A stretch of DNA of 36,658 nt from Bryobacterales bacterium (lineage in GTDB: Bacteria > Acidobacteriota > Terriglobia > Bryobacterales > Bryobacteraceae). A model generated the notes under the pieces. It was not told where the DNA came from and did not search any database. It saw nothing but the letters and a program-made list of their open reading frames with translations. The translations under genes were made by a program, and so were the position numbers. The DNA lies in assembly GCA_016789745.1 (NCBI GenBank), contig JAEUQF010000424.1, forward strand, positions 1 to 36,658, given 5' to 3'. Positions 15,846 through 24,771 of the stretch are shown one piece after another (positions within the stretch are counted from its first letter, which is position 1; every line of letters begins with the position of its first letter).

Positions 15846-15878
15846 CGAACCGTACGGCGCACCGCTACAATAGCCACA

Positions 15879-17402
15879 ATGAAAGCACCCCTGACTCCGT
15901 TGTCTTTCCTCGCTCGCAGTGCTTCTGTTTACCGCGATAAACTTGCCGTGGTTTACGGCGAGCAGCGCTACAACTACGCGGAGTTCCAGCGCCGCGTGTT
16001 CCGCCTCGCCTCCGCGCTGCGCAAGGAAGGCATCGGCCCGGGGGACCGCGTCGCTGTCCTATCGCCCAATACGCCCATGGCACTGGAGGCGCACTTCGCC
16101 GTACCGCTACTGGGTGCCGTGTTGGTGATGCTGAACACGCGCCTTGCCGCCGTGGAGTTGCGCTGGATCCTGGATCATTCCGGGGCCAAGACCATCCTGA
16201 TCGACCCGCAACTGGCGCCCATCCTTAACGCGCCGCCGATGGATTACGAGGCGTTCCTCGCCACCGGCGACGACAGCATCGGCGACGTCCCCGAGCCCGG
16301 CGAGGACAGCCTGCTCTCCATCAACTACACCAGCGGCACCACCGGCTTTCCGAAGGGCGTCATGTTCTCGCATCGCGGCGCGGCGCTCAACGCGCTGGGC
16401 GAAATGCTGGAGTACGGCATGCGCGAAGACAGCGTTTATCTCTGGACGCTGCCGATGTTTCATTGCAACGGGTGGTGCTTTCCGTGGGCCGTCACGGCGG
16501 CGGGCGGCACGCACATCTGCCTGCGCCAGCCGGCGCCGGAAGCCATCGTGGCGGCGATCCGCGCGGAAGGTGTCACGCATCTGTGCGGCGCGCCGGTGGT
16601 GGTGGGCGCGCTGGCCCATTACGCCGCGCAGAATCAGGTGCGTTTCGATCACGGCCTGCGCATCATCACCGCCGGAGCCCCGCCATCGCCCGCCGTGCTG
16701 CGCGCGGCCGAAGAGATGGGCGCCGAGATGTTCCACTGCTATGGCCTGACCGAAACCTACGGCCCCATGACGCTATGCGCGTGGCGCAAAGAATGGAACA
16801 AGCTGCCGGCCGACGAGCGCGCGCAACGCAAAGCCCGCCAGGGCGTGCCGTATACCATCTTCGGCACCGACGTCCGCCTGGTAGATGAAGAGATGAACGA
16901 CGTGCCCGCCGATGGGCAAACCATGGGCGAAGTCATCATGCGAGGCAACAACGTCATGATCGGCTATTACAACAACCCGGAGGCGACCGAAGTGGCCTTC
17001 CGCGGCGGCTGGTTCCATTCGGGCGACTACGCCGTGATGCACCCGGACGGGTATTTGGAGATCCGCGATCGCAAGAAGGACATCATCATTTCCGGCGGCG
17101 AGAACATCAGCTCGGTCGAAGTGGAGAAGACAATCTACGAACATCCGGCCGTGCTGGAGGCCGCCGTTGTAGCCATCCCGGACAATCGCTGGGGCGAAGT
17201 GCCCAAGGCATTCGTTACCCTGAAACAGGAGGGCGCCGCCACTGCGGACGACATCATCGCTTTCTGCCGCGACCGCATGGCGCACTTCAAATGCCCCAAA
17301 CAGATTCAGTTCGGCCCACTGCCCAAAACCGCCACCGGCAAGATCCGCAAGAACGAGCTGCGTGAGAAGGAATGGGCGGGCCGGGATAAGCGGGTGAATT
17401 AA
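15879..17402 (+). CDS. AMP-dependent acyl-CoA synthetase/ligase
   Basis: The 507-residue adenylate-forming enzyme activates a carboxylic acid with ATP and joins it to CoA. Motifs: the P-loop YTSGTTGFPKG (150-160), GAPPSPAVL and YGLTETYGP in the middle, GWFHSGDYAVMHPDGYLEI, DRKKDIIISGGENIS, and the C-terminal TATGKIRK with the catalytic lysine. The sequence type is that of medium/long-chain fatty-acyl-CoA ligases (FadD3/DmdB-like). The frame extends to 15825, but the ATG at 15879 starts the conserved N-terminus. It is first in an operon with a crotonase 1 base downstream, suggesting activation and further processing of one acyl substrate. Confidence 0.92.
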   Translation: MKAPLTPLSFLARSASVYRDKLAVVYGEQRYNYAEFQRRVFRLASALRKEGIGPGDRVAVLSPNTPMALEAHFAVPLLGAVLVMLNTRLAAVELRWILDHSGAKTILIDPQLAPILNAPPMDYEAFLATGDDSIGDVPEPGEDSLLSINYTSGTTGFPKGVMFSHRGAALNALGEMLEYGMREDSVYLWTLPMFHCNGWCFPWAVTAAGGTHICLRQPAPEAIVAAIRAEGVTHLCGAPVVVGALAHYAAQNQVRFDHGLRIITAGAPPSPAVLRAAEEMGAEMFHCYGLTETYGPMTLCAWRKEWNKLPADERAQRKARQGVPYTIFGTDVRLVDEEMNDVPADGQTMGEVIMRGNNVMIGYYNNPEATEVAFRGGWFHSGDYAVMHPDGYLEIRDRKKDIIISGGENISSVEVEKTIYEHPAVLEAAVVAIPDNRWGEVPKAFVTLKQEGAATADDIIAFCRDRMAHFKCPKQIQFGPLPKTATGKIRKNELREKEWAGRDKRVN

Positions 17403-17403
17403 C

Positions 17404-18180
17404 ATGCCCTATGATTCGTTGTTGTACTCCACGGACGGCCCCATCGGCATCCTGACCTTGAACCGGGCCAGCCGCCGCAATGCGCTCTCGCTGGGCCTGA
17501 TGCTGGAGATGCTGGATTGCCTTGGTTCGGTGTCCGCCGACACGTCCGTCCGCGCGCTCATCCTGCGCGCCAACGGCCCGGCGTTCTCGGCGGGCCATGA
17601 TCTCTCGGAGATGATTGGCCGCTCGGTCACCACGTACCGCCGCCTGTTCGACGTCTGTTCCGAACTGATGATGAAGCTGCAGAGCATTCCGCAGCCCGTC
17701 ATTGCAGAGGTGCAGGGCATCGCCACCGCGGCCGGCTGCCAACTGGTGGCCACCTGCGATCTTGCCGTCGCCAGCGAGAAAGCCAACTTCGCGACACCCG
17801 GCGTGAAGATCGGCCTAGTCTGCTCTACGCCGATGGTGGCTCTGACACGCGCCATTGGACGGAAACGCGCCATGCAGATGCTGTTGACCGGGCAGCCGAT
17901 CTCGGCCACCACCGCCGCCGATTGGGGCTTGATCAATACCGTCGTCCCCACCGAGGCGTTGTCGGAAACCACCATGGCGCTGGCCCGCCAGATCGCCAAC
18001 TCCAGTTCGCTTACCGTTGGCCTGGGCAAGCAGGCCTTCTACGCCCAGATCGACCTGGAGCAGCCCAAAGCCTACGCCTATGCCAAGGAAGTCATGTCGA
18101 TGAACTCGCTCGCGGCCGACGCGCAGGAAGGCATCAATGCCTTTTTAGAGAAACGCGATCCCTGCTGGTCGGGTCAATAA
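17404..18180 (+). CDS. Enoyl-CoA hydratase/isomerase-family (crotonase) protein
   Basis: The 258-residue crotonase-fold protein has the CoA/oxyanion-hole segments AFSAGHDLSEM and GIATAAGCQLVATCDLAVAS and the downstream ATPGVKIGLVCSTPMVAL. This last stretch resembles ECHDC3-type crotonases. The hydratase glutamates are not evident: the usual PE-G position reads PGVKIG. It may therefore not be a true enoyl-CoA hydratase. It starts 1 base after the acyl-CoA ligase stop, so the two are translated together, and is followed after 10 bases by the YkgJ-type gene. Confidence 0.9.
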   Translation: MPYDSLLYSTDGPIGILTLNRASRRNALSLGLMLEMLDCLGSVSADTSVRALILRANGPAFSAGHDLSEMIGRSVTTYRRLFDVCSELMMKLQSIPQPVIAEVQGIATAAGCQLVATCDLAVASEKANFATPGVKIGLVCSTPMVALTRAIGRKRAMQMLLTGQPISATTAADWGLINTVVPTEALSETTMALARQIANSSSLTVGLGKQAFYAQIDLEQPKAYAYAKEVMSMNSLAADAQEGINAFLEKRDPCWSGQ

Positions 18181-18190
18181 ATAGAGGCGC

Positions 18191-18700
18191 ATGATTACAG
18201 ATTTAGTTCAGATCAAGCGGCTCGGCTCGCTCAAGCTCGAAGAAAACAAGCGCCTGCGCGTGCACATGAAGAGCCACCCCGTGGCCGACCGCAGACTGCG
18301 CAGGATCGGCGAAGAGGTCGAGAACGCCATCGACTGCACCCAGTGCGCCAACTGCTGCCGCACCGCCACCGCGCGTCTGCGCGATCGCGAAATCGACACG
18401 CTTGCCAAGTACATCGGCACCTCCCGGCGCGACTTCCTCCGCAACTACTGCGAGCAGACCGAAGACGAAGGGCTCATCCTGAAGCGCACCGAGCAGGGCT
18501 GCATCTTTCTCGAGAACAACCTCTGTTCGGTATATGAGGTGCGCCCCATGACCTGCGAAGATTTCCCGCATCTGGTGCGCGGGCCGGGCTCGCTAGTGTC
18601 GCGCATGTGGGTGATGCCGGAGCGGGCCACCTACTGCCCCATCGCCTACAACACGCTGGAGGCGTTTAAGGAAGCGTCCGGCTTCTCTTCCAATAAATGA
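18191..18700 (+). CDS. YkgJ-family cysteine cluster protein
   Basis: The 169-residue protein carries the cysteine pattern of the YkgJ/UPF0153 family: CTQCANCCRT (residues 49-58), then GCIFLENNLCSVYEVRPMTCEDFP, consistent with binding a metal or Fe-S cluster. A basic N-terminal helix precedes the first cluster. Its role is unknown. It is the third gene of the acyl-CoA ligase operon and overlaps the convergent glycosyltransferase gene by 35 bases. Confidence 0.9.
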   Translation: MITDLVQIKRLGSLKLEENKRLRVHMKSHPVADRRLRRIGEEVENAIDCTQCANCCRTATARLRDREIDTLAKYIGTSRRDFLRNYCEQTEDEGLILKRTEQGCIFLENNLCSVYEVRPMTCEDFPHLVRGPGSLVSRMWVMPERATYCPIAYNTLEAFKEASGFSSNK

Positions 18701-20045
18701 CGGAATATGGCGTGCGCTCGATGACGTCGTAGCGCCGCAGCCAGTCGGCCAGTTCCGGATAACGGTCGATACCCAATGCCGGATTCATGGGACCCAAGCC
18801 ATCCACGATCGCCTGCGGCTCATACGCCACCAGCTTCATGCGATTGGCCCGCGCCAACTCCGGCGCCACCGGGTCGCTGGACGTCAAGTGCCGATCGGCA
18901 ATGACGCCGGTCAGCGGCTGCGAATCGAGCCACGGCGTCGCGGCAGGCACGCGCGACCACGCGTATACCTCTGGACGATACCCCCACACCAACAGCGAAC
19001 TCGCATTCTTCACCAGCGAGGCCGCACGGCGCGAATCGTCATGCAATGCCAGGTCCGCCCAGGGCTTGCCTTGCGCCACCAGGATATACCGCGGCCCGAA
19101 TCGTAGCGCGGGAATCAGCAGCAACGCCAGCGCGGCGATCCGAACACGCGGCGGCATCGCCACCAGACCGCGTGCCCCCAGGATCACCAATGGCGTCAAC
19201 AAATGAAAGTAGTAACGCGGGAAGAAGCGCCACCCCGCCGCCACGGCCACAAACGCCAACGCCACCCACAGCATTTGCCTCCCGGTGTCACGCCCGCGTT
19301 CGCGAATCCATACCCACGCCGTGCCCGCCAGCAGCGTTCCATGAAACGCCGCCCAGCCCAGCGTCCGCTTCACGCCGTCCGCATCGGGCAGGGCATGCCG
19401 GCTATACAGAACGCCCCAATCCCACACCTGTTGCCGGTAGCCTGCCCACGCGCCCGCGCCGATCAGCCAAACGACGAACGGCAAAGCGCCCACAACAAAG
19501 CCCGCGAGCAGCCGGTGCGCCGATCGCCATTGCCACAAGGCGCACACCGCCAGCAGATACGGCGCCTTCGCATTGGCCATCAAGGCCACGCCGCACGCGA
19601 CGCCGGCCTTCAGCGCATCGCCGCGCAGGCAATAGAACACCGCCAGAAGATGCGGCGCCATGGTGAGCAGATCGGGACCCACCACCAGCACCGCGCCCGG
19701 AAAGTCGAACGTCAGGAAGAAGGCCGTCAGCGCCGCCGCCCAGCGCCCCTCTTCGCTGGACCAGAACCGCCGCGCCAGCCAGAACGCACAGCCCGCGGTC
19801 AACAGCACGACCAACGTGCCGGCAAGCCGCAGCGGCCACCCATGAACGCCATCAAACAGCGCGTAGAACCACGGAAATAGTGGCGGCTTGTCGAACCAGA
19901 AATCGCGATACGGCACCTTGCCGCGGCCGATCTCCAGCGCCGCGGCCATCGGGTAGGCTTCTTCCACCCAGATGACATCGCGATGGCACAGCCGCGCCGC
20001 CAGCACCAGCCCGAACAGGGCCAGAAACAGCCGCGCGGTCTTCAT
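18666..20045 (-). CDS. GT39/ArnT-like membrane glycosyltransferase
   Basis: The 459-residue protein is an integral membrane enzyme of the dolichyl-phosphate-mannosyltransferase (PMT/GT39) type, using a lipid-linked sugar donor. After a first helix (ARLFLALFGLVLAARL) comes the acidic periplasmic loop VIWVEEAYPMAAALEIGRG and the YRDFWFDKPPLFPWFYALF motif. Many hydrophobic helices follow, then a soluble C-terminal part. The ATG at 20045 (MKTARLF) is preferred over an upstream start at 20066. The acceptor is unknown. It lies downstream of galU on the same strand, separated by 160 bases that contain a long palindrome. Confidence 0.85.
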   Translation of the reverse strand: MKTARLFLALFGLVLAARLCHRDVIWVEEAYPMAAALEIGRGKVPYRDFWFDKPPLFPWFYALFDGVHGWPLRLAGTLVVLLTAGCAFWLARRFWSSEEGRWAAALTAFFLTFDFPGAVLVVGPDLLTMAPHLLAVFYCLRGDALKAGVACGVALMANAKAPYLLAVCALWQWRSAHRLLAGFVVGALPFVVWLIGAGAWAGYRQQVWDWGVLYSRHALPDADGVKRTLGWAAFHGTLLAGTAWVWIRERGRDTGRQMLWVALAFVAVAAGWRFFPRYYFHLLTPLVILGARGLVAMPPRVRIAALALLLIPALRFGPRYILVAQGKPWADLALHDDSRRAASLVKNASSLLVWGYRPEVYAWSRVPAATPWLDSQPLTGVIADRHLTSSDPVAPELARANRMKLVAYEPQAIVDGLGPMNPALGIDRYPELADWLRRYDVIERTPYSVIYWKRSRTLP

Positions 20046-20095
20046 CGGATGGTATCCCCCAGGCAACCACTTGCTGAGGAGCTTTCGTATGAACT

Positions 20096-20164
20096 CCGCT
20101 CCCTCGCGGTCGCGGTTCCGTCAATTGCTGCTTCCGTTACTGAGCCGCGACCGCAAGGGAGCGG
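20096..20164. repeat. Long imperfect palindrome, dispersed-repeat-like
   Basis: CCGCTCCCTCGCGGTCGCGG (20096-20115) and CCGCGACCGCAAGGGAGCGG (20145-20164) are inverted copies matching at 19 of 20 bases, around a 29-base spacer. They could fold into a strong hairpin between galU and the glycosyltransferase gene. The motif resembles dispersed palindromes that I recall as common in Acidobacteriota and planctomycete genomes, but no other copy is in this window. It might also act as a terminator or mRNA-stability element; no U-run follows on the minus strand. Confidence 0.7.
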
Positions 20165-20205
20165 GTGCCGAGGCTCTTGTACAACCCCGAAAACAGGCGG
20201 TAGCG

Positions 20206-21102
20206 TCAAGCCTTCGCGGCCTTCTTCCCGATGGTTTTCTCCAGCCATTTGCGGAAGCCGTCCCCATACTGCGGATCCGCCAGCGCGAATTCCACGAACG
20301 TCTCGAAATAGCTGGGGAAGTTGCCGATGTCATACCGGCGCTCATCCTCGCGCAGCGGCAATGCCAGCACGCGCTTGCCCTCTTCGCAGAGCATCTGGAT
20401 CGCATCGGTGAGTTGGATCTCGCCCCGCTTATCGGGCTTCAAGCGGTTGATCATGTCGAAGATCAACGGAGAAAAGGCATAGCGTCCCGCGACGGCCAGC
20501 GTACTGGGCGCCTCTTCGGCACTCGGCTTCTCGACAATACGATTGATACGTAGCGTGCCGTCCGGGCCCGGCACCACATCCACGATGCCGTAATGCCGCA
20601 CATCCTCGCGCGGCACCTCCTCCACCGCCACCACGCAGCTGGCGCGCTTCTCTTCAAACAGCTGCGCCATGCGCGACACGGCCTTCGATTGCGCATTGAT
20701 GCCCAGAATCGAATCGCCCAGTGCCACGATCACCGGCTGCTCACCCGCGAAGTTCTCCCCGCAGCGCACCGCATCGCCCAGCCCTTTCTGGAACCGCTGC
20801 CGCGTGTAGAAGAAATGCGCCTCCAGGTCTTCGAAATCCAACTCCGCCAGCAGATCCTTCTTGTTGCCCTCCGTCAAAACACGGGTCAACTCCGGATCCG
20901 TATCGAAGTGGTTTTCAATCGAGGACTTATTGCGTCCGGTGACAAACAGGATCTGCTCAATCCCGTTTGCCACCAGCTCTTCCACTACGTACTGCACAAT
21001 GGGCTTGCGCGCCACCGGCAGCATCTCTTTCGGTTGCGACTTGGTGGCAGGCAGCAGACGCGTGCCATGCCCGGCAACCGGTACAATTGCGCTTCGAATC
21101 AC
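20206..21102 (-). CDS. galU: UTP-glucose-1-phosphate uridylyltransferase
   Basis: The 298-residue enzyme makes UDP-glucose for envelope polysaccharide and trehalose or glycan synthesis. Motifs include VPVAGHGTRLLPATKSQPKEMLPV at the N-terminus (nucleotide-binding, catalytic Lys), PIVQYVVEELVANGIEQILFVTGR, VALGDSILG and IVEKPSAEEAPS. Length is typical for GalU. It starts 19 bases after the sppA stop on the same strand, so the two probably share a transcript. Confidence 0.95.
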   Translation of the reverse strand: MIRSAIVPVAGHGTRLLPATKSQPKEMLPVARKPIVQYVVEELVANGIEQILFVTGRNKSSIENHFDTDPELTRVLTEGNKKDLLAELDFEDLEAHFFYTRQRFQKGLGDAVRCGENFAGEQPVIVALGDSILGINAQSKAVSRMAQLFEEKRASCVVAVEEVPREDVRHYGIVDVVPGPDGTLRINRIVEKPSAEEAPSTLAVAGRYAFSPLIFDMINRLKPDKRGEIQLTDAIQMLCEEGKRVLALPLREDERRYDIGNFPSYFETFVEFALADPQYGDGFRKWLEKTIGKKAAKA

Positions 21103-21121
21103 GATTCCTCCGAGATCATCA

Positions 21122-22894
21122 TCAGGGTGTCAGGCGCATCATGGGCAGCGCCAACACATTCGGGTCAACGGCCCTTTGCGGCTGTACGGTCTCCAAAGCC
21201 TTCACAACGGGCCGCAGCTTGACCATATGCCGCAGCATCGCCGCAGCCGCCACTTCGCTCGAATCCCGCTCGTCCCCGTTCAGCTGCGCCATCACGGCTT
21301 CCAGCGTGGTCTTCTTCTTCGGATACTGCCGCAGCGTCACATCGCCCTCAGCCTTGATCGCCTGTTTGACCAGCTTCAAGGCTACCGGATAGCCACCCAG
21401 TTCGTCGACCAGGCCCAGCCGCTTGGCATCTTCCCCGGTCCACACACGGCCCTTGGCCATCTCATGCACCTTCTCCTTCGTCATCTTGCGGCCTTCCGCC
21501 ACCTTCATGATGAACTCCTGGTAGATGCGGTCGAGCGACGCATTGAAGCGCTCCCATTCCTCCGGCTTGAACTCCTGGTTCGCGGAGAACATACCGGCGT
21601 GATCGCCTTTCTCCACACTGTCGAACGTGATGCCCAACTTGCCGAACGACTCGCGCGTCACCACCTTCCCGCCCAACACCCCAATGGAGCCCGTAATGGT
21701 GGCCGGCTGCGCCACGATCTTATCCGCGCCCATCGCGACATAGTAGCCGCCCGAAGCCGCCACGCCGCCCATCGACACGATCACCGGCTTGCCCGCCCGC
21801 TTGGCATTCTGTGTCTCCCGCCAGATGGAGTCCGATGCCACCGCACTGCCGCCCGGGCTATCTACGCGGAACAGAATCGCCTTCACGTCCTTGTCCTTAA
21901 TGGCGTCGCGGAAAGCCCGGGTCACCGTGTCCGACCCCATCGTCGTATCGCCTTCGAACGGATTGAAGTCGCTCGCGCCGCGCATCACCGGCCCGACCCC
22001 ATGAATCAACGCCACCACCGGGCCCTTCGTGTGCGGCCGCCCGACACGTTCCAGATACTTATCGACAAACAACAGCTGCGAGCCTTCGACGCGAGCCTTC
22101 ACGCGGTCATAGACTTCATCGCGATAGGCCAACCCGTTCACCAGGTGTTGCCGGACAGCCTCCTCCCCCAGGTAAGGTCCGCTGCCGGCCAGCTTGAGCG
22201 TCGCCCCTTCATCCAGCTTGCGCCCCGCCGCGATCCCTTTCGCGAGTTGCCCGTAGATGGATCCAAGCAGCACGTCCATCGACTCCCGCGCCGGAGCCGT
22301 GAACTGCTTCTCCGTGTACATCTCGGCAGCTGACTTATACTCATATCGCTTGCCGAACTGCGGCACCGCGCCGAGTTTGTCCAGCGCGCCGCGCAGGAAC
22401 ATCCCTTCCGCGCGCAGGCCGGTCAGGCCCACATCGCCCGAGGGCTGCAGGTAAATCTCATCGAACGCCGTTGCCAGATAATAGGCACCGTTGCCCGGGC
22501 CGAACTCTCCAAATGTCTCTGAAAAAGCGACCGCGAATTTCTTGGCGGAACGGAAATTCTGGATGGCGTCGCGCAGCTCCTGCACTTCCGCCATACTCAT
22601 CGGCGCCGCGCCCAACGTGGCGATCAGGCCCACCACGCGGCTATCGTCCCGCCCTTTTTCCAGCGCTTCAATCACGTCGCGCAGCACGGGCTGATCCTTG
22701 CCCAGCAGCTTCGCCAGCGGATCTTCAGGCTCCGTTTCCCGGAGCGGCCCTTCCAATCGCAGTTCCAGAACGGTCTTGCCCGGTACAGTGCCTTTGCCGG
22801 ACCGGGCAAAGGTGGCCACCACAAATACCAGCACAATCAGCCCAAGCGTTAACGCACCGATTAACGCCAATACGCGCCCGACAAATTTCCGCAT
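21122..22894 (-). CDS. sppA: Signal peptide peptidase SppA (protease IV, long form)
   Basis: The 590-residue membrane serine protease degrades cleaved signal peptides. An N-terminal transmembrane helix (residues ~6-33) is followed by two tandem peptidase S49 domains. The first holds YEYKSAAEMYT with the catalytic lysine; the second holds VDSPGGSAVAS and MGGVAASGGYYVAMGAD with the catalytic serine. This long two-domain form resembles the E. coli-type enzyme. The ATG at 22894 is chosen because GAGG lies 7 bases upstream; an ATG four codons earlier (22906) is also possible. It is divergent from rluD with a 31-base gap. Confidence 0.95.
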   Translation of the reverse strand: MRKFVGRVLALIGALTLGLIVLVFVVATFARSGKGTVPGKTVLELRLEGPLRETEPEDPLAKLLGKDQPVLRDVIEALEKGRDDSRVVGLIATLGAAPMSMAEVQELRDAIQNFRSAKKFAVAFSETFGEFGPGNGAYYLATAFDEIYLQPSGDVGLTGLRAEGMFLRGALDKLGAVPQFGKRYEYKSAAEMYTEKQFTAPARESMDVLLGSIYGQLAKGIAAGRKLDEGATLKLAGSGPYLGEEAVRQHLVNGLAYRDEVYDRVKARVEGSQLLFVDKYLERVGRPHTKGPVVALIHGVGPVMRGASDFNPFEGDTTMGSDTVTRAFRDAIKDKDVKAILFRVDSPGGSAVASDSIWRETQNAKRAGKPVIVSMGGVAASGGYYVAMGADKIVAQPATITGSIGVLGGKVVTRESFGKLGITFDSVEKGDHAGMFSANQEFKPEEWERFNASLDRIYQEFIMKVAEGRKMTKEKVHEMAKGRVWTGEDAKRLGLVDELGGYPVALKLVKQAIKAEGDVTLRQYPKKKTTLEAVMAQLNGDERDSSEVAAAAMLRHMVKLRPVVKALETVQPQRAVDPNVLALPMMRLTP

Positions 22895-22925
22895 AACTTC
22901 CCTCATTGTCTATCATGGCAGGGAA

Positions 22926-23825
22926 GTGCAGGAGAGAACCCCCTCGCCCACAGATGCAGGCAAGCGCCTGGATCATTATCTGAAAGAACAGTTCCCGGAA
23001 CACAGCCGCGCCCTGCTGCAGGAGTGGGTGAAGGCCGGGCGCGTGACCGTGAACGGGGCGAAAACGAAAGCCTCGCTTCAGCTACGCGGTGGGGAGCGCA
23101 TTGCGCTGGAACCCGCCGAACGCCCGCCGCTGCGTGCCGAAGCCGAAGACCTGCCGCTGTCCATCCTCTACCAGGACTCGGCGATGCTGGCCGTCAACAA
23201 GCCGGCGGGCATGGTGGTCCACGCTGGCGCGGGCGTGCATTCCGGTACGCTGGTGAACGCGTTGCTGCATCATGCCGCCTCGCTCTCTACAGGCAGCGCC
23301 CCGCTGCGCCCCGGCATTGTGCACCGCCTTGACAAGGAGACCAGCGGCGTCATCCTCATCGCAAAGACCGACGCCGCGCACCAGTTCCTGGCCGCGCAGT
23401 TCGCCTCCCGCCAGGTGGAGAAAGTCTACCTGGCCATGGTGCACGGCAACATGGAAGCCGATTCCGGCCGCATCGATACACCCATCGCCCGCGACCCGCA
23501 GCGCCGTACGCGCATGACCGCCCGCCTGGGCACCGGACGCTCCGCCCTAACCTTCTGGCGCGTGCTGAAGCGCTTCGGCAAGTTCACGTATCTCGAGGTG
23601 AAAATCGGCACGGGCCGCACGCATCAGATCCGCGTGCACCTGTCCAGCCTTCACCACGCCATCGCCGGCGACCGCCTCTACGGCGCCCCGCCGCAGCCCG
23701 CCCTGGGTGCCCGTTTCTTCCTGCACGCCGCGCGCATCCGCGTGGTGAGCCCGGCCACCGCAGAGCCCGTCACCATTGAGGCGCCGCTGGCCCCGGAGCT
23801 TCAATCCTGGATGGACAGCTTATAA
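22926..23825 (+). CDS. rluD: RluA/RluD-family rRNA pseudouridine synthase
   Basis: The ~299-residue enzyme converts uridine to pseudouridine in large-subunit rRNA. An N-terminal S4 RNA-binding domain (KRLDHYLKEQFPEHSRALLQ ... GRVTVNG) is followed by LAVNKPAGMVVH, the catalytic HRLDKETSGVILIAK with the active-site Asp, and RTHQIRVHLSSLHHAIAGD. No ATG is available near the S4 start, so GTG at 22926 was chosen. An upstream extension to 22698 is shadowed by sppA. The exact paralogue (RluD versus RluC/RluA) cannot be fixed by eye. It probably heads a unit with the VWA gene 10 bases downstream. Confidence 0.9.
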   Translation: MQERTPSPTDAGKRLDHYLKEQFPEHSRALLQEWVKAGRVTVNGAKTKASLQLRGGERIALEPAERPPLRAEAEDLPLSILYQDSAMLAVNKPAGMVVHAGAGVHSGTLVNALLHHAASLSTGSAPLRPGIVHRLDKETSGVILIAKTDAAHQFLAAQFASRQVEKVYLAMVHGNMEADSGRIDTPIARDPQRRTRMTARLGTGRSALTFWRVLKRFGKFTYLEVKIGTGRTHQIRVHLSSLHHAIAGDRLYGAPPQPALGARFFLHAARIRVVSPATAEPVTIEAPLAPELQSWMDSL

Positions 23826-23835
23826 TTGAAGTCAA

Positions 23836-24771
23836 ATGAAGTGGTTTGCCCTCTCTTTCTGCGCCGCCGCGGCTATTGGTGCGGCTGTCCTCTGGGGCCA
23901 GCAGCAGGCGCCCGCCGCCTCCGCCCAGGACGCCCAAAGCCGCATCACCCTGGACGTGACTCGCGTCAATATCCTGTTCACCGTCACAGACAAGAAGGGC
24001 CGCTTCGTCACCAACCTCTCCAAGGATGACTTCGACGTCTTCGAATCGAAGAAGAAGCAGAACATCCTGGAGTTCACCGCGGAAAGCGACCTGCCGCTGC
24101 GCCTGGCACTGCTCATCGACACCAGCAACTCCATCCGCGACCGGTTCCGGTTCGAGCAGGAAGCCGCCATCGAGTTCCTCAACACCCTGCTGCGCCCGCG
24201 GCAGGACAAGGCCATGATCGTCAGCTTCGATACCGCGGCCGAGATGGCCAGCGACCTTACCGACGATCACGAGAAGCTGGTGAAGACGATCCGTAACCTG
24301 CGCCCCGGCGGCGGCACCGCCCTCTACGACGCCATCTTCAACGCCTGCAAGGAACGCCTGATGATGGATCAGCCGCGCCACAAGTTCCGCCGCGCCATCG
24401 TGGTGCTGTCGGACGGCGACGACAACCAGAGCCGCTACACGCGCGAACAGGCCCTTGAAATGGCCCAGAAAGCCGACGTCGTCATCTACACCGTCTCCAC
24501 CAACATCACCCGCGTGCCTTCCGACGGCGACAAGGTGCTGCGCTACCTGGCCAACGAAACGGGCGGCATCTCGCTGTTCCCGTTCAAAGTGGAAGACCTG
24601 TCGCAGTCGTTCGAAAACATTTCCAACGAACTCCGTTCGCAGTACAACCTGCTATACCGTCCCGACCCCATCCACACCGACGGGCTGTATCACACCATTG
24701 ACATCAAGGTGAAGCAGAAGAAGGATATGGTGGTACGCGCGCGCAAGGGGTATTACGCCCCCAGACTGTAA
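23836..24771 (+). CDS. Exported VWA-domain protein, acidobacterial TIGR03436 type
   Basis: The 311-residue protein has a signal peptide (MKWFALSFCAAAAIGAAVLW), then the ITLDVTRVNILFTVTDKKGR and DFDVFESKKKQ region typical of TIGR03436, and a von Willebrand A domain. LLIDTSNSIR carries the DxSxS MIDAS motif, with later metal-site residues in GGGTALYDAI and VLSDGDDNQSR. It ends with VRARKGYYAP, a common end of this family. Such proteins are thought to act outside the cytoplasm in protein or matrix binding; the partner is unknown. Its stop codon lies inside the recA SOS box. Confidence 0.92.
   Translation: MKWFALSFCAAAAIGAAVLWGQQQAPAASAQDAQSRITLDVTRVNILFTVTDKKGRFVTNLSKDDFDVFESKKKQNILEFTAESDLPLRLALLIDTSNSIRDRFRFEQEAAIEFLNTLLRPRQDKAMIVSFDTAAEMASDLTDDHEKLVKTIRNLRPGGGTALYDAIFNACKERLMMDQPRHKFRRAIVVLSDGDDNQSRYTREQALEMAQKADVVIYTVSTNITRVPSDGDKVLRYLANETGGISLFPFKVEDLSQSFENISNELRSQYNLLYRPDPIHTDGLYHTIDIKVKQKKDMVVRARKGYYAPRL

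Noticed and set aside
20042..20248. Small ORF across the long palindrome (68 codons, minus strand)
   Set aside because: Its peptide is just the translated palindrome and it overlaps galU; no ribosome-binding site or homology pattern.
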